From Dissophora ornata (Eukaryota > Mortierellomycota > Mortierellomycetes > Mortierellales > Mortierellaceae): DNA of 42,834 bases. This document shows positions 1-11,121 of this stretch, in pieces. The stretch is from positions 1 to 42,834 of the forward strand of contig MU616783.1 of NCBI GenBank assembly GCA_025201705.1, read 5' to 3'. Under the pieces are notes generated by a model. The model saw only the letters and a list, made by a program, of their open reading frames with translations, made no database searches and was not told the origin of the DNA. The translations under genes and the position numbers were made by a program. Position 1 is the stretch's first letter; the number at the start of each line of letters is the position of its first letter.

Positions 1-205
1 AAAAAAAAAAACCCCTGATCCCCTGTCCTCCTCATTGTTTGTTCCTCCGATACTTCTTGTATTTTAGTCCCCCCAAGTCCCTGACGATATCTCTCTTCCG
101 CCTTCTCTTGTGGAGATGTCTGTCTGTTTTTGTTTGTACTCTACTGTCCATAGTTTTTTTCTTAGTCTATCCAATTTTGATGGCCTTTCTCTTCGTAGTG
201 TTTTT

Positions 206-211
206 TTTATT
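206..211 (-). terminator. Polyadenylation signal of the acidic membrane protein gene
   Basis: An AATAAA hexamer on the minus strand lies about 58 bases past the stop codon of the gene at 269-2389. It is the expected kind of 3' signal. The surrounding 1-268 region is T-rich on the plus strand and otherwise shows only the likely 3' untranslated region of that gene and an A run at the window start. Confidence 0.45.
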
Positions 212-268
212 CACATTAAAAAATCGTCGAACAAAAAAAAAAAATGGTGGCAAAGGGTTATTGCTTTC

Positions 269-2389
269 TTATACGGTGCTGGCCGTGCGCTGCAGGATCC
301 CTTCCAGCTCGCTATTCCAATCTTCAATACACTTTTGGGCATTTAATGCCAGAGCTGCAGTCTTTTGTGCCTTGGCGTCTGTGATATCATTGCCCTGCTG
401 CATCGAGAGCGATGACAGAAACTCAGAGGAACGCTTGGTGTCCGCCAAAGAGGATGGTGCTCCACAAATCATCTCAGAGGCGACCATGACAACGGCCAAA
501 CCCTTGTCTAGATTCCAGGACCAATGTCTTTGATCTGCCACGGTGACCATCCCGCCAGAGACAGCGACCCGGTTCATATCGTTCAGGGTTTGAGTCGCAA
601 GGGTGTGGGAGAGGATGAGGATTTTGGTGTGGTGGACCCATTGAGCAATCCAGCGGGACCATTCTTGACGCATGAGGTTCTTGTCGGCCGGGAGGAAGGT
701 CTCACGAACATTGCTGTTGTTCTCGGTATCGCGTTTGGTAATAGTCTTTTTCGCAGGCTTCTTCGATTTAGAGATCGAAGGACCATGGGTTTCGTTTTCG
801 TGGTCTTCATCATCGTCATCCGCGTCCTCGAGATTGATGCCTGCCATATGGAAGTTATCAGCATTGTCCTCATCGGAGCTCTCGTACTCGTCGTCCCCTG
901 CTAAAAAGATGCCTTCAGCCTCGGCACTGATATCGCCCATTTCCTTCACTCCAGATGATTGAGACAACGTGGGCTGCGATGGCATGATATTGCTACTGCT
1001 GCTTCCGCTCTGCTTTCGAACTTCCATGACCCAATCTCTCAAAGCCTGAACAATCTTATCTTCAACCTGCTGCACTACCTCTTCCTGAGCTACCATCAGT
1101 AAATCCTTGGTCGGTGGGGCCGTTGATTCCATCATGTGGAGAAGTGTGTCTCGGTTGCGGAGGTGACCCATGACATGGTGGATCTGGACTGAAAGCCTGG
1201 AGAGGATCGCGTCTCGGAGAGCGGGGAGACAATCTTTGGAGGAGCAGAGTAAGATGGGGCCATTGTCTGCATCACTATCGCTTGTTTCCTGGCTTTGACC
1301 CTGAACCTGGTCCTGACTCTGGTTCTGGACTGGATTCTGCTTGCTATTGTTGGCGCTGCTCGGCTTGCTGTCTTTGGCAGCGATAGCAGCCTTGCCCTTC
1401 TTCTTCCGCTGAGGATTCTCGCCCTTTTCGTCCTGTTTTGATTTCGTTGACGCGGATTGAACTTCGAGAGCATTGTCGTCGTTATCTCCGTCAACTTCAT
1501 TCATGTCGTCCATGTTTCTCTTGGTTTTCTGCGTTGACTGCAAATCAACAGGCATCATGGCCTCTATGGTGGCTTCTAGGCTCCCTCTAGCGTCAGGGAA
1601 TGCGTTCATATCGTCCTTGACGTTTTCGACCATTTCCACCAAATCCGCAATCTCTTCCGCAATCTCGTCAATCTCGTCTTCGTCCTCAACATCGTGATCG
1701 ACATCCTTGTCGCTGTCATCATCGTCGTTGCTATCGTCGCTGCCATCTTGACCGATTCCATTCTTCCCATATCCCTCTCGATCACCACTATCAACATTGC
1801 CGAATTTCAAGTCCACAGCTCCTGTAGGCGACTCTTTTTCCACTGTAATCACCACGATTTCAATTTCGCCCAATTCTCCATCATTATTATCCCCCACTTT
1901 GACCTGCTCCGCTCCAGTCTTTAAAATTTCGCTTTGCGCTGTCGAACTCTCTTTCTCGAATGCTTCTTGTTCTTCGCCATCCTCATCCCCAGGGGCTGCA
2001 ACTTGAGGAATCTGTGGCCACGGGCTAGACATCAACCCTCCAAATCCAAGCCCCACCTCTCCAATTACAGCTCCCGCTTCATCCGTCCCAAACTCTGCCG
2101 ACACTTGGCCATGATGCTCTCGGAGAGCCTGGACCTCTGATGTAAGGAGGATAGGGGGATTGGAGAGACAGTAGACGCTGGTGGAGATGAGGATGGCGAC
2201 TGCGAGGGGTAAACTAAGAATGACCCAGGCTTTACGCAGGGGAGGATATTTCGATTGACAGAGATGCTGAGGCTGAGTAACATTTGGTCCTGTGGGCGGT
2301 AGCTGGTGTTGAAGTTGCTGGGAATCGACTTTGAATGAGACCTCCGGTTCTGAAGAATCCGATCCTGGAATAGGTTGATATTGATGCAT
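269..2389 (-). CDS. Acidic single-pass membrane protein of unknown function (706 aa)
   Basis: I do not recognise the family. It reads as a single exon of 706 residues starting at the ATG at 2389; the frame stays open 11 codons further up but has only a TTG there. A short N-terminal segment is followed by one hydrophobic helix at about residues 54-76 (VILSLPLAVAILISTSVYCL) next to an Arg/Lys pair, as in a type II membrane protein or signal anchor. The rest would then be lumenal or extracellular. Residues about 215-260 are dominated by Asp and Glu, and the middle is Ser/Lys/Gln-rich and probably disordered. Two predicted helical regions look more conserved in character: one after a Cys pair near residue 383, and one in the last 140 residues rich in Trp, His and Ala. 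The gene runs in the same direction as the ceramidase upstream of it, only 275 bp away. Base use shows no sign of transfer. Gene reality is well supported by length; function is unknown. Confidence 0.75.
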   Translation of the reverse strand: MHQYQPIPGSDSSEPEVSFKVDSQQLQHQLPPTGPNVTQPQHLCQSKYPPLRKAWVILSLPLAVAILISTSVYCLSNPPILLTSEVQALREHHGQVSAEFGTDEAGAVIGEVGLGFGGLMSSPWPQIPQVAAPGDEDGEEQEAFEKESSTAQSEILKTGAEQVKVGDNNDGELGEIEIVVITVEKESPTGAVDLKFGNVDSGDREGYGKNGIGQDGSDDSNDDDDSDKDVDHDVEDEDEIDEIAEEIADLVEMVENVKDDMNAFPDARGSLEATIEAMMPVDLQSTQKTKRNMDDMNEVDGDNDDNALEVQSASTKSKQDEKGENPQRKKKGKAAIAAKDSKPSSANNSKQNPVQNQSQDQVQGQSQETSDSDADNGPILLCSSKDCLPALRDAILSRLSVQIHHVMGHLRNRDTLLHMMESTAPPTKDLLMVAQEEVVQQVEDKIVQALRDWVMEVRKQSGSSSSNIMPSQPTLSQSSGVKEMGDISAEAEGIFLAGDDEYESSDEDNADNFHMAGINLEDADDDDEDHENETHGPSISKSKKPAKKTITKRDTENNSNVRETFLPADKNLMRQEWSRWIAQWVHHTKILILSHTLATQTLNDMNRVAVSGGMVTVADQRHWSWNLDKGLAVVMVASEMICGAPSSLADTKRSSEFLSSLSMQQGNDITDAKAQKTAALALNAQKCIEDWNSELEGILQRTASTV

Positions 2390-2613
2390 TTCTGTAAGGT
2401 GTTTGGATCTTTGAAGCAGCAAAAGAGAAAAATCAGAAAGAGAGAGAGAATAGAGTATCTTTGACGGGTAGGGAGAAATCCGTTAGGTGGGATCATGACA
2501 TGGATGGGAATGGATGGGTCTATCTATCCCGGCCCGCACCAGATTTCAACTAGGGTGAGTTTGGACCCAGCCTGATTTTCCATGTGTTCAAAAAGGCGTC
2601 CATTGCCTGTAAT

Positions 2614-2619
2614 TTTATT
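2614..2619 (-). terminator. Polyadenylation signal of the ceramidase gene
   Basis: AATAAA on the minus strand about 46 bases past the ceramidase stop codon. The gap to the next gene's ATG (2389) is only 275 bp, so this signal and the next gene's promoter share a very small interval. Confidence 0.45.
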
Positions 2620-2664
2620 TTCTCAAGGTGAGGCGTAGTATGTCTAGGAGCTCCTCCATGTTAT

Positions 2665-3667
2665 CTAGTCGTTCTTCTTCGACGCGGTCCTATTATCAAT
2701 GCCCATGACCGTGACGATGGGCAACCAACCCCCAGCCTTCATCTCAATCTTCGGCCTCCAACCCTGCACGATCAATCCATCCAACATAATCACTGTCGAC
2801 AACAGGTACAGTCCCATGCTCACAAACGTATGCCACCATGCATGTAAATACAGATCCTTCACGATCCACGACTTTGATTCAAGCTTTAAATTGTCATAGC
2901 CACTGGCAACAGGCAACCACGCCAACAACGGCTTCTCACAGAAGTTCAGATCCGTCATCCACACCATCACCGCCAACGCATACAAACCAATCCCAACCTC
3001 AAATGCTCGTTTCACATCCGGGTATTCGCCTTTTCTTGCCCGATACACTTTATAAACCAGGAACAAGGTAGCGATTTCTAACGACCCAAAGGATCCATGA
3101 AAGCTGTAGAATTGGGTGTTGCCAGATGTGAATGCGACAAGGTAGGTGACCAAGACCCCATGGATCGTGAGCAAGACAGGGAACCAAGTGGGTTGTGGGC
3201 CGAACCGGGATTCGATAAGACAAAAGAAGAGGGCAAGGACAGAGTAGAGCATAGGGAGTTCGTCAAGCATCTGCATATGGTGGAGGAGTGTCGCGTGGAA
3301 GAGGAAGGAGCCAATGCCAACGACGGTGATGGTGCGGAAGGCGATTTTAAAGCGGAAAAGGCTTGGTGTAGCTGGCGCAGTTGCTTGGGAGTTGCGGGCC
3401 ATGGAGGCTTGGAGCCGGTCAATAGAGTAGCAGGCAGCCTCGCCAAGGAGGATCATGGCGAAGGACGAGAACGAGTTGAAGAATTCGGCAATATAGCGTG
3501 AAACCACGTAGTTGTCTGGAGAGAGTATTTGAGAGAAAGTATTGTGAGTCTCACTCCGAATCGTTTTTGCGAATTGAGAAGATCAATGAGGAGGGCGTGT
3601 TACCTTCACACCAGTCGATGGAGGATGTGGGTGGGCCCCAGTAGCCATTGCGGTCGTTAATGCCCAT
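2665..3667 (-). CDS. YPC1: Alkaline ceramidase (ACER/YPC1 family)
   Basis: A membrane hydrolase of the endoplasmic reticulum or Golgi that splits ceramides or phytoceramides into sphingoid base and fatty acid. Two exons: 3667-3604 and 3515-2665. The 88-bp intron has GTAA..CCAG ends and the join restores DWCEDNYVV, a family hallmark, giving 304 residues. Residues matching the calcium site of human ACER3 are present (Asp18, Trp19, Glu21, Asn23, Glu32). So are the zinc-site residues: Ser91 and His95 in GSFLFHATLLHHMQ, Asp106 in LDELPM, and His246 and His250 in HAWWH. About seven hydrophobic segments span the chain. The C-terminus is KKND, a dilysine ER-retrieval type ending. The start is the ATG at 3667; upstream in-frame starts are non-ATG. 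It is complete and should be active. Whether it acts like yeast Ypc1 (phytoceramide) or Ydc1 (dihydroceramide) cannot be told from sequence. Confidence 0.95.
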
Positions 3668-4694
3668 GCTTGTGAAGAATGAATGTGATGAGGAATGTGC
3701 AAAACGATGAAAGTGATGCGATACCAGGCAAACCGTCAAACCTTGCTCTCTCTCTCACCCTCTCAGGCTGTTCCTCACTTGCTTACTGCTTTCTATTCTC
3801 CAATCCACATCACTTGCATCCCTCGTCGTTCATTTCCACCCTCGCTTCCTTTGATCTGCATTATGCCCTTCTTCGTCTCATCCCCAAAGTCAACGTTTAG
3901 TATATTAAGTCTGATACGCCAGCTTGACCTAGAGTGAGCAAGGTGTACGCAAGCCTGTATCTCTCGGCCAAATATTTACTTAATTCACGCCTTAACTTTT
4001 TTTTAAACAATTCAGGTAGTGCCTTCCGAAAGTTGTAAGTGGCGACTTTTGATGGGCGCTGCAGCCTGGCGTGCGAGAAGTGAATCAGCTGGAACTCTTA
4101 GATGAGAACTGATTGTTGTTCTTGCAGTAACATGCAGAAGGACTAGGGGGGGCCTGCAGGTGTATCCTGGGCCCGATCCTGATAAAACATGTTTTCTGTC
4201 GGGCAGCGAGATTGATGAAAAGTTGGAACCTTTAGATGGGAACTGGCGTCTTTGATACTGCATTGATGTGGAAGACAAAGACTGAACCTGCTCAAAAACA
4301 TTGACAATGGCTCGGTTCTGGGAGAAGAGGAAATGTTCAAATGTAGAAGGCGTCGCGCTTTTACGCGCTTACTACAGATAGGGGGAAAAAAAAAAAACGC
4401 GAGTCGGTGACAACATGATCATTTCGACAGACAAAATACGCGCTTCACTTATTTCTTCAGGAAAAAACGAAAAGCGATGCTGTTGCAAGGAATAACTTCT
4501 TTTTTATTCGCCCCTATCGTCTCTTTCATTCCAAGGGTTGTTGACCCATTCCATTTTGATCTGAGAAAAAAGAAGCAAAATATGTTCAACCGACCTTGTA
4601 GGCAGGCAAAAGCAATTATTACCTCTACCTCTTCTCTTTCCTTACTTCGCTTTCATCACTCCCAATACACCAAATCAATCAAAGCAACAACACC
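3668..4694. promoter_or_regulatory. Divergent promoter region between ceramidase and membrane protein gene
   Basis: About 1.0 kb separates the start codons of two genes that point away from each other, so both promoters must lie here. The ceramidase side has CT-rich tracts around 3745-3850 on the plus strand. The other side has a pyrimidine-rich stretch at 4620-4665, shortly before the CACCATGG start context at 4691-4698. An A run lies at 4384-4396. I see no convincing TATA box and no coding sequence. Confidence 0.5.
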
Positions 4695-6523
4695 ATGGTA
4701 TTTTTTCTGCTACCTGTCCTGATCGCGGTGCCGATCCTGGTGGCTGCCGTGGTCTTCAGCCTTGTACTCTTCGTGACTCCGCCAGCGGCCCGTCCGAAGA
4801 GTACGCTCGCTACTTCAAATTCTACCTTGACAGTTACTGTAACTGGCATTGGTAATATTGGTGGTAGCAAAACCGTCACAGCTGCATATTGGGGGACGCC
4901 GCTACCTCAATCGAAGTCGTCGTCAGCATCGTCCCAGCCCCGGTTTCATTCCATCACCAAGGCTACAGTGGTCTTCACAGAAGGAGTCGCAAAGAAAGAG
5001 CTTTCATCGTCGACTTTGTCGGCATCGCCAACATCCCCTTCAATATCGCCATCGACAGCTCCGAAAGCCGTAACAACAACTAGCATTGCAACCCATGTTA
5101 CCTCCGCAATCGCTAAAGTCAACTCGTCTTCATCGTCCACAGACGACCGGAAGCACGACCAAGAGGAAGATGATCCGAAAGAGCCAGAGAATCGTGTTAG
5201 TGATGATATCGGGGGTCTAGAGGATGAATTTAAGGACAACCATGTGAAGTTGCACAAGAAAGAGCTGCACAGCGACGGCTCTGGATTTAGTGGTGACGAC
5301 GAGGGTGTAGGAATGAATTTAGAGAAACGAAAGATAAATGATGCTACTGCAGAAGGTATGTAACCTTGCAAGACGAGGCCAAGTTGACGGGGATACAAGG
5401 AGTGGCCGATAACAAGGAGACGGCAATCTAACAGTTACTTAATTGTATGTTGTATATTTCAGACAAGAGGCATAAAAAATCCTCAAAGTCCAGCGATGGA
5501 CAGAGAGACATCGCAAAACTCGAGCGCTGGATCAACAAGGTCACCGATCAACAGAGCACTCGCTACCGAGACAACCTTTACACCGTTTTCAACAACGTCC
5601 TCACAAGTAAAGAAGCCTCTCGATACGAGAAAGTGTTTAAAGATCTCGCTCTTCATCAGTCACAGCGTCAGGGACAGCGAGAATTGGTACAGGAGCAATT
5701 TCCACCACTCACCACTTTTGACAGCCACAGCAACCGAAACATCATGCTCGATCTCCTCGACCCACTTCTCCAACCTTTCATCCTCCAAATGCGTGCTGAC
5801 ATCCGTAACATCTTCATCTGGCTCTGCACTGGTTCCCCTGGCTCCAAGATCGACGGTCAAATGCATGGTAGCGACGAATTCTCTCTTAAGGCAGTCCAAA
5901 ATGATTTCCTCACAGTCTCTCATCTTGATGGATCGCATCCTCTGACGGATATTATTGACCCGGGGATTGCGGGGATGGTGCTGGATTGTTTGAAAGCTCG
6001 TTCAAAGGACTTTGCAGCACAGTTGGAGGCATTGATATGGCAGCGATTGGGTCAGATAAAGGAGTTCTTGTTGCAGCAGCTGCAAGCGTTGACGGGGATA
6101 CCGAGGATCTTGATACCATTCTCAGAGCCAGGAAATGAAAAAGAGAGGCTGTTGGCTGACGTACAGTCTCAGCCGAAAAAGGATGATCGCGTGCTTTTGG
6201 TGACACCGGGCGTACCAAACAATGCTGCAGATGATGATGGCGCAGAGAAGCGCTCAGAGGCTGTTAGTTGGATAGTGGATAGCGTGATGGATGAAGTTAG
6301 GGCATTAGCTGAGGACAAGGCATCAAAGTTTAAAGCCCAAAGAGAGAGGCAGCAGCGGAAGCAGCAGCGCAAATCGTCACGGACCGGATCACGACAACGA
6401 GGAACGGCAGCGCAGAAGCAAAAACAGCGGAGACAATTGCCATTCGAGAGAGACGGGTCGGGGGAAGTGGACAAGACTGAGCATGAAATGAGATGCGGTC
6501 GGTTCCTGGATCGGCTGGGCTAA
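4695..6523 (+). CDS. Single-pass membrane or secreted protein of unknown function (573 aa)
   Basis: Not recognised. Two exons, 4695-5355 and 5463-6523, are joined across a 107-bp GTATGT..TTCAG intron; the join is in phase and gives 573 residues. The ATG at 4695 sits in a good CACCATGG context. The first 28 residues form one long hydrophobic segment that could be a signal peptide or an anchor. Residues about 35-220 are Ser/Thr-rich, then acidic, and probably disordered. From about residue 230 to 440 the chain looks folded and helical, with Trp, Leu and a few Cys (for example IRNIFIWLCTGSPG). Residues about 495-545 are strongly basic and Gln-rich (RQQRKQQRKSSR-like). The layout (membrane segment, disordered linker, helical domain) resembles that of the gene at 269-2389 beyond the ceramidase, but I see no sequence similarity between the two. 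An AATAAA follows the stop. Confidence 0.8.
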
Positions 6524-6554
6524 ATGCGGGAAGACCCTTTAAAAGTTACGCCAC

Positions 6555-6560
6555 AATAAA
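6555..6560 (+). terminator. Polyadenylation signal
   Basis: AATAAA about 32 bases past the stop codon at 6523, in the position expected for a fungal 3' end signal. Confidence 0.5.
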
Positions 6561-7587
6561 GAGTCATCTCTGTGCCCTTGGTGATGCATCAAAATAACCT
6601 CTTGCACTGCGCAATGCTTTTTTATAGAGGGCTCTCCTGCGGTTTACGTTGTTGTCCAGTCTCATGTGCCTAGGATACAGAAGGACCAATGTGCAATGCA
6701 TTCATGCCGTATATCACTGTGGACAAGAAAGATTGCGCCGAGCAAGATGAGGGGTGCGTTTTCTAGAACAGTAATTTCCACTTTCTAGGGGCCAGCCATG
6801 GTTTGGACATCTAGCCTTACATGCCTAGACTATCATTCCGTTGGGATTCAGGGATCCGCGGGAGTTCGTTGTTTGCCGAAAAACGGAAGCTTTGGTCACA
6901 AACACATTATTTTTGTAGCACGCATGATGGACGACCAACCTTTCTTAGCCCCATCTTTTTTCCTATCACCAACCCAGTTAAAATGGCTGTGACATGGCAA
7001 GAATTGAAATTCTCACACGAGCCCTAGTTCTAGATCCCTGACGTCGACGGGTTTCAGTTGACAGTGGCACTAATGTTTCTCCACGCTTGTCAAAACTTGA
7101 CGCAATGCATTGTCAAGCCATCCCGGGCGCGTGATTGAGGTGGTGAGGTGGTGTACGATACACAACCGTCTCAATCGAATTCCTTGGTACTAACCGTTGC
7201 TACTCAATCGTTGTCATCTAATTTAGCCCGGCTATTGCTTGCTTCTACACGGCCAACATTCAACCTGGCGCCAACAGATCCTACAGAATTAAAGCTTTGG
7301 GCAAGGTCTGTCGAATGTCGCTACTCCCGCCGTTGTCGTTTGCCTGGAGGCCAAGCAATTGATACGCGAAGATTCTGGTCGGGACAAAACGACCAGGTCT
7401 GAATGGCGTCGGTCGTTTTGCCTCAATATTGCCTTGTAAGGAAATTGTACGTTTTGTAAAAAAAAAACTCCTTTAAAGGAAACCGTCCAAACTCTTTAAA
7501 AGGAAAACGACCTGTCTAGTCTGTTGAACGAGGCGAGCGTACTGTAATGCAGGACGCAAGATCCCTCATCGCCTTCACCTCATTAAT
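6561..7587. other. Intergenic region without supported genes
   Basis: Open frames here are short and lack coding character. A run of nine A at 7459-7467 and the palindrome-like CCTTTAAAGG near 7471-7480 are the only local structures noted. The stretch leads into the eroded coding sequence that follows. Confidence 0.4.
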
Positions 7588-8176
7588 CATGAAGGATATG
7601 TTGTTAACGAACCGACAGGTTTTCAAGAAATACGAACTTTGATGGGGATGCTCAAGATGGGCACGAGTATCGCGGGCCATGTGGCGCGTTTGAACTTGGT
7701 CGACGTTATCGATTCAGTCTAATCTACCACCAACGCTGTCACCTCCAAGGCTATTGATTATTCTCTAGCGTATCTGGAGGAGAACCATACGCGAATCCAA
7801 ATGTCTAATATTGGTGGTGACAGAATAGTTCCGCGACATGATCTTGATAGTTACCCCGCCAGAGTCGAGAGACCGGAGGGAGTGGACCTGTTCTAACTCG
7901 GGGCACGCATCCGGCATTCGGCAACTCAGATAACTTGTTGGCTGACTTTGTCAAGCTCAAGGGCATGGTTTCGAAATCAAATGTCAGATGAATTATATTG
8001 GCAATAAAGGCTATTATTCTACAGAGATCTTTAAAGTAGGTACGACAGACATATACTCTGGTATGCCCTCCTACCAACATCACGTAGACGCGGATATTGT
8101 CAAGATCAAGTTACTGGTTGCCAAGGCGCCGAATCGAGTGATTATTTATCACACACAGCTCTCCATATTCCCGTGA
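7588..8176 (+). pseudogene. Eroded protein-coding remnant, family not recognised
   Basis: Three consecutive stretches on the plus strand read like protein, but in different frames. Frame 1 covers about 7648-7893 (MLKMGTSIAGHVARLNLVDV, then a TAA at 7720-7722, then further coding-like text to a TAA at 7894). A second frame covers about 7866-7988 (including GTHPAFGNSDNLLADFVKLK). The third runs 7988-8176 from an ATG (MNYIGNKGYYSTEIFKVGTT). A short frame before 7638 may belong too. Residue composition across these pieces is balanced, unlike the neighbouring DNA. I infer a decayed gene with at least one stop and two frame changes. I could not name the family, and no intron arrangement I tried repairs it. 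A chance pattern remains possible. Confidence 0.4.
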
Positions 8177-10423
8177 ATATCGATAATGACTCATCGAAAA
8201 GAATAATACCGTGGTATGGAGTCTAGGAGTCTTAGGTGTGCTCTAGGGGCTAAAAAAGGGTGTCTTCAAACCCATGGTGTCTGATGTTTGCGATGCACGT
8301 TTAAACATTGTGTTTAGATAGGACAAAAGTCAAAGAAAATTGTCTATCGAAACGTGATTAATCAGAACGCGCCCGACTACAACTATTACTTAATGTCTAT
8401 TTTTGTGGTCTATGTTTTCCTGGTAGGAGATAGCGCTGCCCTCCTACACAGCAGCCATTTTGAACATAAGGGCAAGTTGTGCCTCAGCCACGCCTGAAAT
8501 GCATAAACATGTGGTCTAGAAGAGGAGAGGGAATATGCGACAGATTGAGAATACAAAGATTGTGAGCGGCAAAAGGAAGTCTTTTTCACTTCAGGTTATA
8601 CGCGTCGTAATGTCTACGGTTTTACTTGATCACACGAGAGACAATATCATTGCTAGGAAGAAAGAGGGAGAGGTAAACGGAAAATGATGGACTGGCCGAT
8701 GTTCCATCAGAGGACTAATGGACATGTTGCATTTTCTCTGCCTGGGTACGGGAAAACATGTTTCATCCGAAACAATGTGTGTAATCCAGTCCATCATGCG
8801 TGGTGAAAGGATATTTGCGCCGTCAGTCATGGCTCGACGCTCAGTCGCAAGATATTGCTTGGGTGTCAACGAGGGAGAGCGAAAGAGATAGACATGGGAC
8901 GCGGAGGACCAGGCCTTCCAAAGAGTCCGTTTGCCGACCAAAAGCCCAAACTATTAGCGCAACGCAGCGCAAGGCGGAGCAAGGCAAAAGGCAAAGCCTC
9001 GGCCCAAGGGACAAAACAACACACTTGAACCACTGCATGTGGACCTTGACCACATTGAAAAAGCTCTTTCTAGAGGTCTGCATGCATTCCTTCCTATCTC
9101 TCTCTCCAAAGACACCAGTGCTCAAAACAAAAGAAATAATAATCACCCTTTCTCAATGCATCTTCTTTAAGATGTAGAAAAACGGTCAGAGCTGACCATG
9201 GGCAACTTGTTAAAAATTTTCATGGGTAACAGAAAGAGGGGTCCCGAATCCCTCCTTTTTTTTTTTTTTTTTTTTTTTGGTTTTTCCGCCGCCAAGGCCC
9301 TGCTCTGCCGCATTTCTAGGTCCGTGGGTCCTTGTTGCTTTGGGCTTTTAAGAATTGAAATCTCGCCACACATGTCGATGAGCGACGAGATCATACTGAG
9401 CAACGGCCATCGGCCCGATGTAATAGCTTCAGAGATTAGACAATCAAAGAACTGAATCGGATTTAACTGAACACACGGACCGAGGGGCATTTACCTAAGA
9501 GGAGAGTATAATGCACTCCGGAGGAAGGTAAGGGAGTTGGAAAGGCCTTGCCCGTTGTATAGTGGTGCATCGTGCATTGATGCCTTACAGCCTGATTCAG
9601 GAAAGTTATTTGCATGAGGTTTGCACTCTATACTTGTCTCGCTCTTTGGTCAATCCAAAAGATGAACAACGTGTATTCTGTATTCCAGACCAAGAAAAAA
9701 GATAGGACGCATAATCGAGAATCCAAAAGGCATTACCTTTTCTCTTGGTCTTGTAACCCCATAAAAAGGAGTCAGGACCAAGGATTCACGTTTTCAATGG
9801 CGTCTTTTCTACGAGAAAGACGGAAGATAGAAATAATCTGTCAAGACCCATGAAGCGGGATGGACATCTCCTTGAAGCGCATCCCTTCCCCCCCCCTCCT
9901 AAGCAAACCCCACTTCCCCCATTTCGACAGCCTGAAAGCGCGGTTATTCGCAAACAATCCCTCTCCTTCCCATAGCTGCCCCTTGGAGCGTGCGCATCCC
10001 TGTTTTTTTGTTTTACTATGGATATTTGAATTATCCCTGCTGGAAGGAATAGATGCAAATTGGGCTAATTTCCTGGTTTTGAGAATATCTGTCTAGAATA
10101 ATTTACTACCCATGCGCCCAGCCCTTTTGCCACCCAACAAATCAGAAAGCTCATCGAATGTTCATATTACATGTATGTTTGATTGTACTTCTTGCGAAGC
10201 TGGATTATTATTAAATGCTTGTTCTATGGTACACATTGCTACGATCAATTGATGGTGTTTTTTTGGGGTATTGGGGCGGGTTTGTCTTTTCTTGGGGATG
10301 CTTGTTAATGTACAGGATGAAAGAACAGGCCGACGGTATCAAAGAGTGAGAGTGTTATATACAGCGAAGATAGAGGTGATGGCGTCCTTCTGGAGAATAC
10401 TTTTTGCGATGCTTTTGGGAATT
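8177..10423. other. Intergenic region without supported genes
   Basis: About 2.2 kb between the eroded remnant and the 3' end of the Ecl1-like gene. It contains a T run at 9257-9278 and a C run at 9890-9896. Open frames are short and low in coding character. The last few hundred bases before 10424 are the likely 3' untranslated region of the minus-strand gene. Confidence 0.4.
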
Positions 10424-10953
10424 CTACCAGAAGAAACCACCCTTCTTGTTCGCTGCACTCGTCGTTGTTGTCGTCATGGCGTGCTGTGACCCTGTTGCAG
10501 ACCTGCGGCGCATCTCAGCCAGATCGCTGTTGACTAAGCCGGCTGCTGCTGGGTGACCAAGAGTGAAGGCAGGAGGGGAGATACGGCCCGAGTTGTAGAC
10601 GTAGTTGGTCATGGGCGAAGTAGGCGGCGATGGGTAGGCGTTTGGCGATGAGGCCAAGGTGGGCGAAGGCAGGGGAGAGTAGGACGAGTTCTTTTGGCGA
10701 GGGAAGGATTGCAGGTCGGCAGGGTAGGCATAGCCAAGAGCAGGGTGTGTAGCCAAGGCATCCGCCTTTTTGCATCGATCAGAACAGTAAAGACTCGACT
10801 GGAAGAGGAATAGAGAAGCAAGGACGAGGATGTTAGTCTCAAGGGTATGGTATAGCCCAGCGTTTGTGCTTTGGTGCTGCAATTGAAAGAGAGACTTACC
10901 TCCCAAGCGAGTGGGATGTGCTGTTCGCAGACGGGGCACCAGTTAAGATCCAT
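10424..10953 (-). CDS. Ecl1-like zinc-binding protein (extender of chronological lifespan family)
   Basis: Two exons, 10953-10900 and 10798-10424, with a 101-bp GTAAGT..TTCCAG intron, phase 0, giving 142 residues. The N-terminus is MDLNWCPVCEQHIP and, across the splice, SSLYCSDRCKKAD. Cys6, Cys9, Cys23 and Cys27 form the four-cysteine zinc site typical of the fungal Ecl1/Ecl2/Ecl3 family, whose members in fission yeast extend chronological lifespan and respond to nutrient or metal stress. The intron splitting the Cys pairs makes the first exon only 18 codons long and easy to miss. The remainder is Pro/Ser/Thr-rich and probably disordered, with a Thr run near the end and a C-terminal GGFFW. 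Family assignment rests on the N-terminal motif, which is distinctive; the lifespan role in this organism is inference. Confidence 0.87.
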
Positions 10954-11112
10954 TGTTGATTGATATGAGGTGGTGTGTTTAGGTAGCTGTGATGAGTAGG
11001 AGGGTCAAGTGTAAGAGAGCGAGAGAGAAAGAAAGCTCTGCAATTGTAGCAATAAAGGTTGGATGGTATGTGCTGTAAGGAGCAAGAGGAGGAAGGTGTG
11101 GAAATGTGGGGA

Positions 11113-11121
11113 GTATTTATA
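11113..11121 (-). promoter_or_regulatory. Probable TATA box of the Ecl1-like gene
   Basis: TATAAATAC on the minus strand lies about 160 bases before the ATG at 10953. It is followed toward the gene by pyrimidine-rich DNA that would form the 5' leader. Confidence 0.45.

Noticed and set aside
2390..2422. 11-codon N-terminal extension of the acidic membrane protein
   Set aside because: It begins with TTG, and an ordinary ATG at 2389 is available.
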